Positions 17,544 to 24,661 of a stretch of DNA of 45,402 nucleotides are shown here, piece by piece. Under the pieces are notes generated by a model that was given only the letters and a program-made list of their open reading frames with translations, had not been told where the DNA came from and did not search any database. A program made the position numbers and the translations under genes. The stretch comes from Prevotellaceae bacterium (GTDB lineage: Bacteria; Bacteroidota; Bacteroidia; Bacteroidales; UBA932): contig JAITKF010000008.1 of NCBI GenBank assembly GCA_031278545.1, positions 1 to 45,402 on the forward strand, given 5' to 3'. Each line of letters opens with the position of its first letter. Position 1 is the first letter of the stretch.

Positions 17544-18839
17544 CTACGGAGTCCCTGCCCGTTTCAGTTGCCGGTTCATTTTACGGATAGCGTTTTCGAT
17601 AGGTTGTTCGGGCTCGATATAGTTGTAAGCGCCCCAGAAGGCGTCGCCGGTGAAGATGGTGAGTTCATCGGCCACAATATCGTAGATGCTGACGGCTTCT
17701 TTCCGCGGAATCCGAATGGCGTTCGTCTCGTCGGCGTCTGTGATGGCTAATTCCGAGACGACGGTGCAGGTCGGGCGGAAGAAGAAAAATCGTTTGAAGT
17801 TGCTTTTAAATTTCACTTCGGAGCGGCCATAGGCATACTGCCAGCGGCCATTCTGCTCGCGGAAATTCACTACATACGTCGCATATACCGGCGTTACCTT
17901 CGCTCCGCGCGGCGAGCGTTTGACAAATATCTGCGCCGATTCGGGGCGCTCTTCCACGTTCATGTTAAATTCGATGCGGGCAATCCCTAACGATAGGGGT
18001 TCTAAATAAATAATGCCGCGAAAGAGGATATCCCGCGCTGTCGGTCGCTGATTGAACGAAATGGCGTAGTGCGGTTTTTCGTCAATCATCACCATTTCAT
18101 CGAATGTAAATGTATAGTTCTCCTGCGGTGCAGCGGTAAACAGCAGTTCCGTATTCTTGGCCGCATCGAGCAGCAGGGTTGTTACAATGCCGCCCTGATA
18201 TTTGAACAACACCGTATCGGAACGGTGTACATCAGCGCTTTTCCGTCCCCTGTAAATGCGTGCCGCATCGGTTTGCCGCGAGGCGTAGGGGGCTTTTCGG
18301 ATGTCGAGTACCGCTTCGGCAACCGAGACGTAGGCGCTGTTCCGTTTGACCCATTCACGGTAGAAGGCGACCATCGCAACCGGCTGCTGCCCGTAATTGT
18401 CGGGAATGCGTTCCAATGCTTGCAGTATCAGCTCCGTTGCATCGCCGCGCGGACGTACCACGACGTCCCGCAATGGGTACGCGATGGGCTCTAACGCAAC
18501 CGTCCATGTTTCCGCACGGTTGGTTTCCGTTACCGTAATTCGTTCTTTCTTATAACTTAAATGACTGAATACGACCGTCGCATGGACGATGCTTGCCGGT
18601 ATTTTGAGGACAAAAAAGCCTTCGGCGTTACTGACCGAAGCAACTTCTGCTCCTTCGATATAGACTGATACGTATGCTAATGGCTTGCGGGTGGCGGCAT
18701 CCCGCACGATTCCGTGTATGGTCGTGTAGGCGAGGCTATCGCCGGACGAAAGTCCGGGCTGTTCGCCGCTGGCGGCCTGCCCGGAAAACCCGACGCCGGC
18801 GGCGAGCCATATCCAACCAATAATTAAAAAGCGTTTCAT
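17544..18839 (-). CDS. Carboxypeptidase-regulatory-like domain protein (exported)
   Basis: 431 residues. A signal peptide (MKRFLIIGWIWLAAGVGFSGQAAS) is followed by a CarboxypepD_reg-like beta-sandwich at about residues 40-115 (IHGIVRDAATRKPLAYVSVYIEG ... NAEGFFVLKI), the module also found at the front of SusC proteins. The remaining 300 residues are beta-rich and resemble the body of Bacteroidetes envelope proteins of unknown role. No TonB-plug or barrel is apparent. Only 33 bases separate it from the gamma carbonic anhydrase gene, so both are likely one transcript. Function unknown; probably periplasmic or outer-membrane associated. Confidence 0.8.
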   Translation of the reverse strand: MKRFLIIGWIWLAAGVGFSGQAASGEQPGLSSGDSLAYTTIHGIVRDAATRKPLAYVSVYIEGAEVASVSNAEGFFVLKIPASIVHATVVFSHLSYKKERITVTETNRAETWTVALEPIAYPLRDVVVRPRGDATELILQALERIPDNYGQQPVAMVAFYREWVKRNSAYVSVAEAVLDIRKAPYASRQTDAARIYRGRKSADVHRSDTVLFKYQGGIVTTLLLDAAKNTELLFTAAPQENYTFTFDEMVMIDEKPHYAISFNQRPTARDILFRGIIYLEPLSLGIARIEFNMNVEERPESAQIFVKRSPRGAKVTPVYATYVVNFREQNGRWQYAYGRSEVKFKSNFKRFFFFRPTCTVVSELAITDADETNAIRIPRKEAVSIYDIVADELTIFTGDAFWGAYNYIEPEQPIENAIRKMNRQLKRAGTP

Positions 18840-18872
18840 AATACATAGTAAAAATAAGTAAAGAATAAATAG

Positions 18873-19388
18873 TTATGGATGGTCTTTAAACCATTCTTTA
18901 TATAGAAGGTAGCCGGCGGCGTTTTGCCGTGCCAGCGCTACTGTTTTTTCATCGCAGCCCCGGACTTTTCGCGCCGGTATTCCGGCATATACGCCGGGTT
19001 CCAGCATCGTATTGCTCAGCACTACGGCGCCGGCGGCAATGATCGTATTATCGGGGACGACGGCATTGTCCATCAGGATAGCGCCCATGCCGACCAGCAC
19101 GTTGTGGCCGACCTTTGCGCCATGTATAATGGCGTTGTGGCCGACCGACACGTCGTGGCCGATTTCGACCACCGAACGTTCATAAAGCGTATGCAGTACT
19201 GCACCGTCCTGAATATTTGTCCGGTCGCCGATGCGGATGCTGTTGACGTCGCCACGCAGTACCGCGTTGTACCAGATACTGCAGTCGTCGCCGATGACTA
19301 CATCGCCGACGATTACCGCTGTTTCGGCAATAAAACAATTTTTCCCAATCTCAGGCGTAATGCCCCGTATTTCTCGTATAATAGCCAT
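18873..19388 (-). CDS. Gamma-class carbonic anhydrase family protein
   Basis: 171 residues forming a left-handed beta-helix of hexapeptide repeats. His residues at H66 (VLHTLYE), H84 and H89 (VGHNAIIHGAKVGHN) have the spacing of the zinc ligands of gamma carbonic anhydrases. Members of this YrdA/CaiE-like subgroup often have weak or unproven hydratase activity. The C-terminal YLLYKEWF segment is typical for the subgroup. First gene of a two-gene minus-strand unit. Confidence 0.9.
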   Translation of the reverse strand: MAIIREIRGITPEIGKNCFIAETAVIVGDVVIGDDCSIWYNAVLRGDVNSIRIGDRTNIQDGAVLHTLYERSVVEIGHDVSVGHNAIIHGAKVGHNVLVGMGAILMDNAVVPDNTIIAAGAVVLSNTMLEPGVYAGIPARKVRGCDEKTVALARQNAAGYLLYKEWFKDHP

Positions 19389-19411
19389 AGCTTCATTGTA
19401 TAATTTAACGG

Positions 19412-19419
19412 TAAAGATA
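19412..19419 (-). promoter_or_regulatory. Possible -7 box of the gamma carbonic anhydrase gene
   Basis: TATCTTTA on the minus strand deviates from TAnnTTTG at the last base; position about 23 bases before the ATG fits. Confidence 0.4.
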
Positions 19420-19504
19420 CAGATTTTTATTGAAGTGTTGAATCGTCGGCTGCTATTATCGAAAATGGCTTGCCGGTTGCAAATACCGATTTCCGATTTT
19501 TTCG

Positions 19505-19512
19505 TATTTTTG
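19505..19512 (+). promoter_or_regulatory. Promoter -7 box of guaD
   Basis: TATTTTTG, 37 bases before the ATG. Confidence 0.55.
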
Positions 19513-19549
19513 TGTTCTTATTTATTTATTCATATTTACACACGGAGCG

Positions 19550-20023
19550 ATGAGATCATCATATCCTTTTTTAAGAGACGCCATTGAGTTGGCCGACGAG
19601 AATATTACGCAACAGGGCGGCGGGCCGTTCGGGGCGGTGATAGTGAAGGACGGGACGGTTATAGCCCGCGCCGTCAATACGGTTACCACCGGCAACGACC
19701 CTACGGCGCACGCCGAAGTCAACGCTATCCGCGCCGCCTGCCGTGCGCTGGATACCTTCGACCTGAGTGGCTGTACGATTTATTGCAGCTGCGAACCCTG
19801 CCCGATGTGCCTGGCGGCCGTCTACTGGGCGCGCATTGATAAAATCTTCTACGCCGGTACGCGTGTCGACGCGCAGGACGCCGGCTTCGACGACTCGTTT
19901 ATTTACGAAGAGTTAGAACGCCCGTTGTCCGAACGGAAAATTCCTATCATTCAACAATTAGGCGACGAGGGGGCAAAACCCCTGCAACGCTGGAAGAGCA
20001 CAGAAAATAAAATCCACTACTGA
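19550..20023 (+). CDS. guaD: Guanine deaminase (cytidine-deaminase-fold)
   Basis: 157 residues. The zinc site is HAEVNAI (H54, catalytic E56) with CEPCPMC (C84, C87). The C-terminal sequence AGFDDSFIYEEL and a length of ~156 residues match Bacillus-type GuaD rather than TadA, which lacks this tail. Reaction: guanine to xanthine and ammonia, for purine salvage or nitrogen release. Monocistronic, with its own promoter. Confidence 0.88.
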   Translation: MRSSYPFLRDAIELADENITQQGGGPFGAVIVKDGTVIARAVNTVTTGNDPTAHAEVNAIRAACRALDTFDLSGCTIYCSCEPCPMCLAAVYWARIDKIFYAGTRVDAQDAGFDDSFIYEELERPLSERKIPIIQQLGDEGAKPLQRWKSTENKIHY

Positions 20024-20095
20024 TTGTGTAAGGTAGGTTTCAGGTAAGGAGTTCTTTTTTCTTTTTCCGCAGGGCGCGCCTTGTTTTCTACTTTG

Positions 20096-20645
20096 CTACT
20101 CTGCGCTTCTCAGTATATTGACAGGCGGGGAGACGCTTTCAATCGCCGTTCCGTTGGTAGAGGTTACCGTGATGCGGAACGTATATTCGCCGGTTTGTTC
20201 TGGCGCTACATCCAAGCGTAACAGCCATAGACATGCGCCGAGAAGGGCGATGTATTGCCGGTAGCCATCCCTGCTTCGCTCGAGTAAAGCTATTTCATCG
20301 GGATTATGATAATACGGATTAAAAACCACGTCGTAATAACAAAAACTCCCTGTATCAATAAAAGCCTTAAGATATAAGGCAAAACCTTCTTCTATGGAGG
20401 TCTCCAATACTATCTCTTCTCTCGGATAGGTAGCGATAGTTATAAGTTTGCTCTGCTCGTCTACCTTTAGCCCTGCCAGTTAGGTTCTGTAATTAGGGTT
20501 TTCGAAGAAAGACCCAATGTAAGATTTTACGAAGACTATCGGCGCCAGGTCGCGCTCTTCTTCCTCGTTCGGAATGTTATCCGTGCATGCGCCTAACTAT
20601 TAGTATGATGCTTGTATAAATCGACAATAGTTTATTCTTTTTCAT
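20096..20645 (-). pseudogene. Broken lipoprotein gene (frameshift and stop)
   Basis: The minus strand starts with MKKNKLLSIYTSIILIV at 20645 and then needs a one-base shift to continue with a lipobox-like GACTDN (from 20593), followed by NEEEERDLAPIVFVKSYIG and a TAA at 20482-20480. In the same frame the sequence goes on without interruption through the ORF-track entry 20096-20407 (YYDVVFNPYYHNPDEI) to its natural stop. Repaired, the product would be a lipoprotein of about 180 residues. Two separate lesions make a sequencing error a less likely explanation. Family not recognised; the C-terminal part (TGEYTFRITVTSTNG) looks like a beta-sandwich. Confidence 0.75.
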
Positions 20646-21140
20646 GATTCAGTTGGGGTTCATGTTAAAAAAATTTTTCCCTTTTCTCCATGAATGAGGC
20701 ACATTCATCTGTAGCCGGACTGCTATATAAGGGTATTTTAGCGTTACGGGGGTTTTTACGTGTCGTAGTCCTTACACAACTCTTAGAATATAAGGCACGG
20801 TACAATGGCGCTGTTTGCCCGGTTATAGCCGTTGCCGGCAAGAGTCTGGCAACGGCTTCATCTGTCTAAGTTGTTTTTCCCCAGCGTCCAAATAGCTACC
20901 CGTATAAACGGCGCAGGAGGAACAGACACCCGATAAACGGGAAAAGAAAGCCCACTACAGAGCCACAAAAAAGCGCCATAGCGTATGGAATACGTTACAA
21001 TGTATAAACGACTTGCTATGTAAGTGATAAGAATCATAAATTTATTAAATAATTCATAGTCGCAAGTATAAATATTTTCTTGGAATTGTATATGTAGTTT
21101 ATGTATGTTTCTTTAAAATTATTGTTATTACTTTTCCGCT
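20646..21140. other. Intergenic region without a supported gene
   Basis: About 500 bases. Contains a perfect 10-bp hairpin (20827-20857) and short hydrophobic minus-strand frames that I do not trust as genes. Confidence 0.5.
20827..20857. repeat. Perfect 10-bp inverted repeat
   Basis: AGCCGTTGCC and GGCAACGGCT with an 11-base loop; no T run follows, so it is not a simple terminator. Confidence 0.5.
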
Positions 21141-22874
21141 TCACGCTTTTTGCAGTTTAAAGAGGAACTCCAGTCCGCCGCCGGCTTTGTTTTTTGCGAC
21201 GATAGTTCCACGATGAAAGGCTACGGCGTTTTTCACAATCGACAGTCCAAGACCGGAGCCGCCGGTGTCGCGCGTGCGTCCTTCGGTAATTCGGTAGAAC
21301 CGTTCAAAGAGGCGGTTGAGATGCTGTTCGTCGGGGATACCGGGGCCGTTGTCGGCATACGAGAAGTAATAGAAATCCTTATCTTCATTATACAGGTGGA
21401 TAACGACCGTAACGTTGAGACCGGCGTAGCGGATGACGTTGTCCGTCAGGTTGCGGAAGATGGAATACAGCAGGTTGCGGTTGCCTTTGACGGTTACTCC
21501 GTCGGCTATTGACCAGGTGAGCCGGATGTTTTTTTCCTGTAAGGGAATTTCCAAATCGTTTTTTAGGCCGTCGAGCAGCGCGCCGATGCCGACGGGTTCT
21601 AATTTGAACGACTGCGGTGCGCCTTCCATTTTAGTTATCAAACTCATGTCGCGTATCAGGTCGGAGAGTGTCAGCACCTGATTGTAGGCGCTGCGGATGA
21701 AGTAGTCTCTTTTTCCGGCGCTCAAAGGATGTTCCAGAATCGTTTCGAGGCATCCACGGATACCGGTTACCGGCGTACGGAGTTCGTGGGTGATGTTGCC
21801 GGTCATTTCCTGTTTCATCTGGCGTGTTTTTTCGGGCGTGGTGATGTCGTTAATGATGATTTCAAAACCGTTGTCGTCAAATACATTGACGCGGACGGCG
21901 AAAATTTTCCCTTGCCGGTCGATTTGCGTTTCAAAGTGGATCTCCTGCGGTTCGTGTCGTTGCAGGAAGGATACGATTTTGGCAAATGCAGGGTCGGTCA
22001 ACGCCATGGCGGGGTCGATGCCCGCCGCATCGGTAATCGTATTGAGGTATTGGATAAATAATCCGTTGTAAAATTCGACGGCGTGTACCGGCGAGAAGAA
22101 ACAAATGCCTTCCTCCGAACTATGGACGTGTTGCAGCAGTTTTTCCCGTTCCAGCACGATGACTTTCCGGCTTTCGTCCAATTTCCGGTAGTTCTCGGCA
22201 ATTTTTTCGCCTATTTCACCCAGTTCATCCTGCGGAAACGGCGCAGGGAGGGACGCGTATGGCGACTGAAGCCGCCCGCTTGCAGGATATTCCATCGACA
22301 GGGTAAAATCGCGTAGGCGCTTAATGGATTTGCCAAAACGGCTGGCGACAATATTAATGATAAACAGAATGATGACAAACAGTGCGACGAGGTAGTACAG
22401 AAACAGTTTGTCGGCCTTCAGGAAATGCCGCACCTGCAAGTCGTATGGTAGCGCTACGCGAATGTAGTAGCGGCTGAACTGTTTGGCATAATACAGGTAT
22501 TCCCTGTCGTTCGACGCTGAGATGCGGATGTCGGAACCTCTGCCGGTTTCGCGGGCGGCGGCTATTTCGGGACGGTGGGCGTGGTTTTCCATCCGGGCGG
22601 TTTCCGTTATGGCATTATCGAACAGTACGGTTCCTTGCCGGTCAATGATTGTCAGACGGATATTTTCCGGGAATAACCGCAGGGGCAAAGCGAATGTACT
22701 GTCCTGCCGTAATGAAGCATCGACCATGCCGGCATAGGCGTCTAACTTCTCTTCGAGGGCGATGGTTTTATGTTTCCGCTCGCGCGACTGCTCAAAAAAG
22801 AATATGCCGACGGCAAACACCGTGAAAATAACGACGAAATAGAGGAATAATTTTTGTTTATAACTGGCGGTCAT
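21141..22874 (-). CDS. Sensor histidine kinase, PhoR-like
   Basis: 577 residues. Membrane segments at about 9-27 and 157-177 enclose a periplasmic sensor domain; a short linker follows the second segment. A PAS-like domain lies at roughly 245-345, the phospho-acceptor His is H363 in NITHELRTP, and the ATP-binding domain shows NLTDNVIRYA, DNGPGIP and GGSGLGLSIVKN. It should autophosphorylate and pass phosphate to the response regulator encoded just upstream; the genes overlap by four bases (ATGA). The stimulus is unknown; the architecture equals that of phosphate sensors, but no phosphate transport genes are nearby. Confidence 0.93.
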   Translation of the reverse strand: MTASYKQKLFLYFVVIFTVFAVGIFFFEQSRERKHKTIALEEKLDAYAGMVDASLRQDSTFALPLRLFPENIRLTIIDRQGTVLFDNAITETARMENHAHRPEIAAARETGRGSDIRISASNDREYLYYAKQFSRYYIRVALPYDLQVRHFLKADKLFLYYLVALFVIILFIINIVASRFGKSIKRLRDFTLSMEYPASGRLQSPYASLPAPFPQDELGEIGEKIAENYRKLDESRKVIVLEREKLLQHVHSSEEGICFFSPVHAVEFYNGLFIQYLNTITDAAGIDPAMALTDPAFAKIVSFLQRHEPQEIHFETQIDRQGKIFAVRVNVFDDNGFEIIINDITTPEKTRQMKQEMTGNITHELRTPVTGIRGCLETILEHPLSAGKRDYFIRSAYNQVLTLSDLIRDMSLITKMEGAPQSFKLEPVGIGALLDGLKNDLEIPLQEKNIRLTWSIADGVTVKGNRNLLYSIFRNLTDNVIRYAGLNVTVVIHLYNEDKDFYYFSYADNGPGIPDEQHLNRLFERFYRITEGRTRDTGGSGLGLSIVKNAVAFHRGTIVAKNKAGGGLEFLFKLQKA

Positions 22875-23569
22875 ATATTGTCAATATTAAAGCGGTAGCC
22901 AAAGCCGGTGCGGTTGGATATAACGGACGCCCGCGCGCCCAGTTTTTTACGCAGGCGGGTAATATGTACGTCAACCGTGCGCTCAGTGACATACGGCGTT
23001 TCCGTCCATATCCGGTCGATGAGCTCTTCACGGGAATAAATCCTGTCGGGATTTTCGGAGAGCGTGGCGAGGATTTCAAATTCCGTTTTAGTCAATGGAA
23101 TACACTGGCCGGCGATAAGCAGTTCCTTCAATTCAAAATCAATGACGATGTCTTCAAACACACGCTTGCCGGGCATGGCGCCAGTCGCGGCGATACGTTT
23201 CATCACGGCTTTCACGCGGGCAAGAACTTCTTTGACAGAAAACGGCTTGGAAATATAGTCATCGCCGCCGACGGAAAAGCCGGTCAGCATATCGTTTTCC
23301 GTATCCTTCGCTGTCAGGAAAATAATCGGAATGTGGTTCTTGCGTTGCCGCAGGATTTCGGCCAGCCGGTAACCCGACATGCCTCCCATCATTACATCCA
23401 GCAATATCAACCGGTGCTCGGACGACAGTCTTTGCAGCGCCTCTTCCGCCGAATGGACGCACGTTATCTCATAACCTTCGTTGGCTAAATTAAAAGCCAG
23501 AATTTCACAAATAACAGGCTCGTCGTCTGCGACGAGAATTTTTGGCAGGGATTTATTTTGTGCTTTCAT
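22871..23569 (-). CDS. Response regulator, OmpR/PhoB family
   Basis: 232 residues from MKAQNKSLPKILVADDE; the ORF-track start at 23656 is rejected because a promoter box (23574-23581) lies between it and the ATG at 23569. Receiver domain: acidic pair in VADDE, phospho-acceptor D58 (ILLDVMM), T86 and K108 (ISKPF). The C-terminal winged helix shows LTKTEFEILATL, YSREELID, and VDVHITRLRKKLG. It pairs with the overlapping histidine kinase gene. Confidence 0.94.
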   Translation of the reverse strand: MKAQNKSLPKILVADDEPVICEILAFNLANEGYEITCVHSAEEALQRLSSEHRLILLDVMMGGMSGYRLAEILRQRKNHIPIIFLTAKDTENDMLTGFSVGGDDYISKPFSVKEVLARVKAVMKRIAATGAMPGKRVFEDIVIDFELKELLIAGQCIPLTKTEFEILATLSENPDRIYSREELIDRIWTETPYVTERTVDVHITRLRKKLGARASVISNRTGFGYRFNIDNI

Positions 23570-23573
23570 TTTG

Positions 23574-23581
23574 CAAAGATA
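23574..23581 (-). promoter_or_regulatory. Promoter -7 box of the two-component operon
   Basis: TATCTTTG on the minus strand with only four bases to the ATG of the response regulator; the mRNA would be leaderless or nearly so. Confidence 0.6.
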
Positions 23582-23801
23582 TAGATTAGTAATCGGATTC
23601 GGTTTTTGCAGACGACAGTTTTCCTCCCCGCCCCGCGTCGGCCCGCTGGCGTCCATATGTGCGCTTCAACGCAAGGAAATACCTGTAATGAAAATCAATA
23701 TTGCTCGTTTCAATCATTCCAACACTATTTGCAGCAAAATAAGTGCAACACTATTACAAAATGAAGAAAATAGCGTTACAAAACGGTTACATACGGGGAA
23801 A

Positions 23802-23821
23802 TTCAAATAATGAATGTAACT
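23802..23821 (+). repeat. 20-bp dispersed repeat, copy 2
   Basis: TTCAAATAATGAATGTAACT, 17 of 20 bases identical to 41830-41849. Confidence 0.45.
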
Positions 23822-23837
23822 CAAAAAAACGAGAACG

Positions 23838-23882
23838 ATGAAAAGAATATTTACCGCCACTATTTTAGCGCTGACTCTGTCC
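23838..23882 (+). pseudogene. Signal-peptide remnant of a lost exported protein
   Basis: ATG at 23838 reads MKRIFTATILALTLS, a clean signal-peptide start, then runs at once into repeat-like sequence (MDEWLSFSIAID). No mature protein follows. Inference: the 5' end of a gene whose body was replaced by an intergenic repeat or lost. Confidence 0.35.
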
Positions 23883-23903
23883 CCCCGCTGGAGGGAATGG
23901 ACG

Positions 23904-23924
23904 AATGGTTGTCATTTTCTATTG
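23904..23924 (+). repeat. 21-bp dispersed repeat, copy B
   Basis: Twenty of 21 bases agree with 793-813 (core TCATTTTCTATTG). Confidence 0.6.
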
Positions 23925-24121
23925 CTATTGATGCCCTTACGGGCAATTGTACATTGTCCCGAAAAGGAGAAAGAAGCGTAGCCCTCTGGGCTCTCTGTGT
24001 AACGTGGAGAAAGTTTGGGGTAATATTACACAAAGAACCACAGAGCAAAACAACCTTATTCCTACAAATATTTCATCCCGCACAGGACGCTTTATACTTT
24101 ACGTCGCACTTTTTGCAAAAA

Positions 24122-24138
24122 CGGACATTGAATGTCCG
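24122..24138. repeat. Perfect palindrome
   Basis: CGGACATTGAATGTCCG, 8-bp arms around one base, in the debris region upstream of the susC promoter. Role unknown. Confidence 0.5.
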
Positions 24139-24255
24139 AAATCCGTACACGAATCGGTTGATTGTGTATAGGTTTTTACCGAACAAAAACCGCACATGAA
24201 AAATCTGCGCGAGCAGGATTTCTTAATATAGTTTTTACAATTGAGAAAATTAGTT

Positions 24256-24263
24256 TATCTTTG
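24256..24263 (+). promoter_or_regulatory. Promoter -7 box of the SusC/SusD-GH18 locus
   Basis: TATCTTTG; transcription would start near 24268-24270, about 390 bases before susC. Confidence 0.65.
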
Positions 24264-24267
24264 TACA

Positions 24268-24327
24268 ATGGTTAATTTAAATCGAATCAACAACGACGGT
24301 GTTCAACATCCTTATAACGTTCTATAA
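24268..24327 (+). CDS. Possible 19-aa leader ORF of the susC transcript
   Basis: The ATG lies at or next to the predicted transcription start and reads MVNLNRINNDGVQHPYNVL. Four Asn of 19 residues. No homolog known to me; it might be regulatory or merely a chance frame. Confidence 0.3.
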   Translation: MVNLNRINNDGVQHPYNVL

Positions 24328-24447
24328 AGCCCCTTGCGTCGCAATGGATTCGGCCGTGGTTGTCGGCAGCCCTGTACAGCACAGCGTCAGGCTTACCAAT
24401 GTTAAAATATCCAATGCGTGCGTTGGTGCGCACACTCCCTTTTTGTC

Positions 24448-24491
24448 GCCTGTTTCTCGAAGTGTGGCATTTTCAGAAGCAGGCATTTTTT
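24448..24491 (+). terminator. Intrinsic terminator inside the susC leader
   Basis: GCCTGTTTCT (24448-24457) pairs with AGAAGCAGGC (24475-24484) over ten base pairs with one G-T, and a T6 run follows at 24486-24491. It lies about 220 bases after the promoter and 170 bases before susC. Confidence 0.7.
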
Positions 24492-24661
24492 ATGTGTATT
24501 TCGGAACGAATCTGTTTCGTTGCTACATCAATCAACCTGAATTATAAATTAATAAAATCAGTATGAGTATAATACCAAATCTGTTCCTCCCATTTCAATG
24601 GAACTGCCCTTAGAGGCAAATCAGTAAAACAACAACAATAAAAACTAATTAAAATGTATTT

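Larger units (their letters stand above)
23657..24247. other. Intergenic region with gene debris and repeats
   Basis: Holds a possible signal-peptide remnant (23838-23882), a 21-bp repeat shared with 793-813, a CTCTGTGTAAC...CCACAGAG stretch similar to 15246-15280, and a palindrome CGGACATTGAATGTCCG at 24122-24138. The ORF-track entries 23810-24199 are read as debris, not as genes. Confidence 0.5.

Noticed and set aside
20885-20980. Short hydrophobic minus-strand frame (MALFCGSVVGF...)
   Set aside because: Twenty-seven codons, no promoter box, no neighbour logic; it could be a chance hydrophobic frame.
23810-24199. 129-aa plus-strand ORF before susC
   Set aside because: Apart from the first ~15 codons at 23838 the translation is repeat sequence shared with other spacers; no family pattern.
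24299-24566. ORFs of 82 and 68 aa in the susC leader
   Set aside because: They overlap the terminator hairpin in two frames; the structured leader explains the sequence better than a protein.
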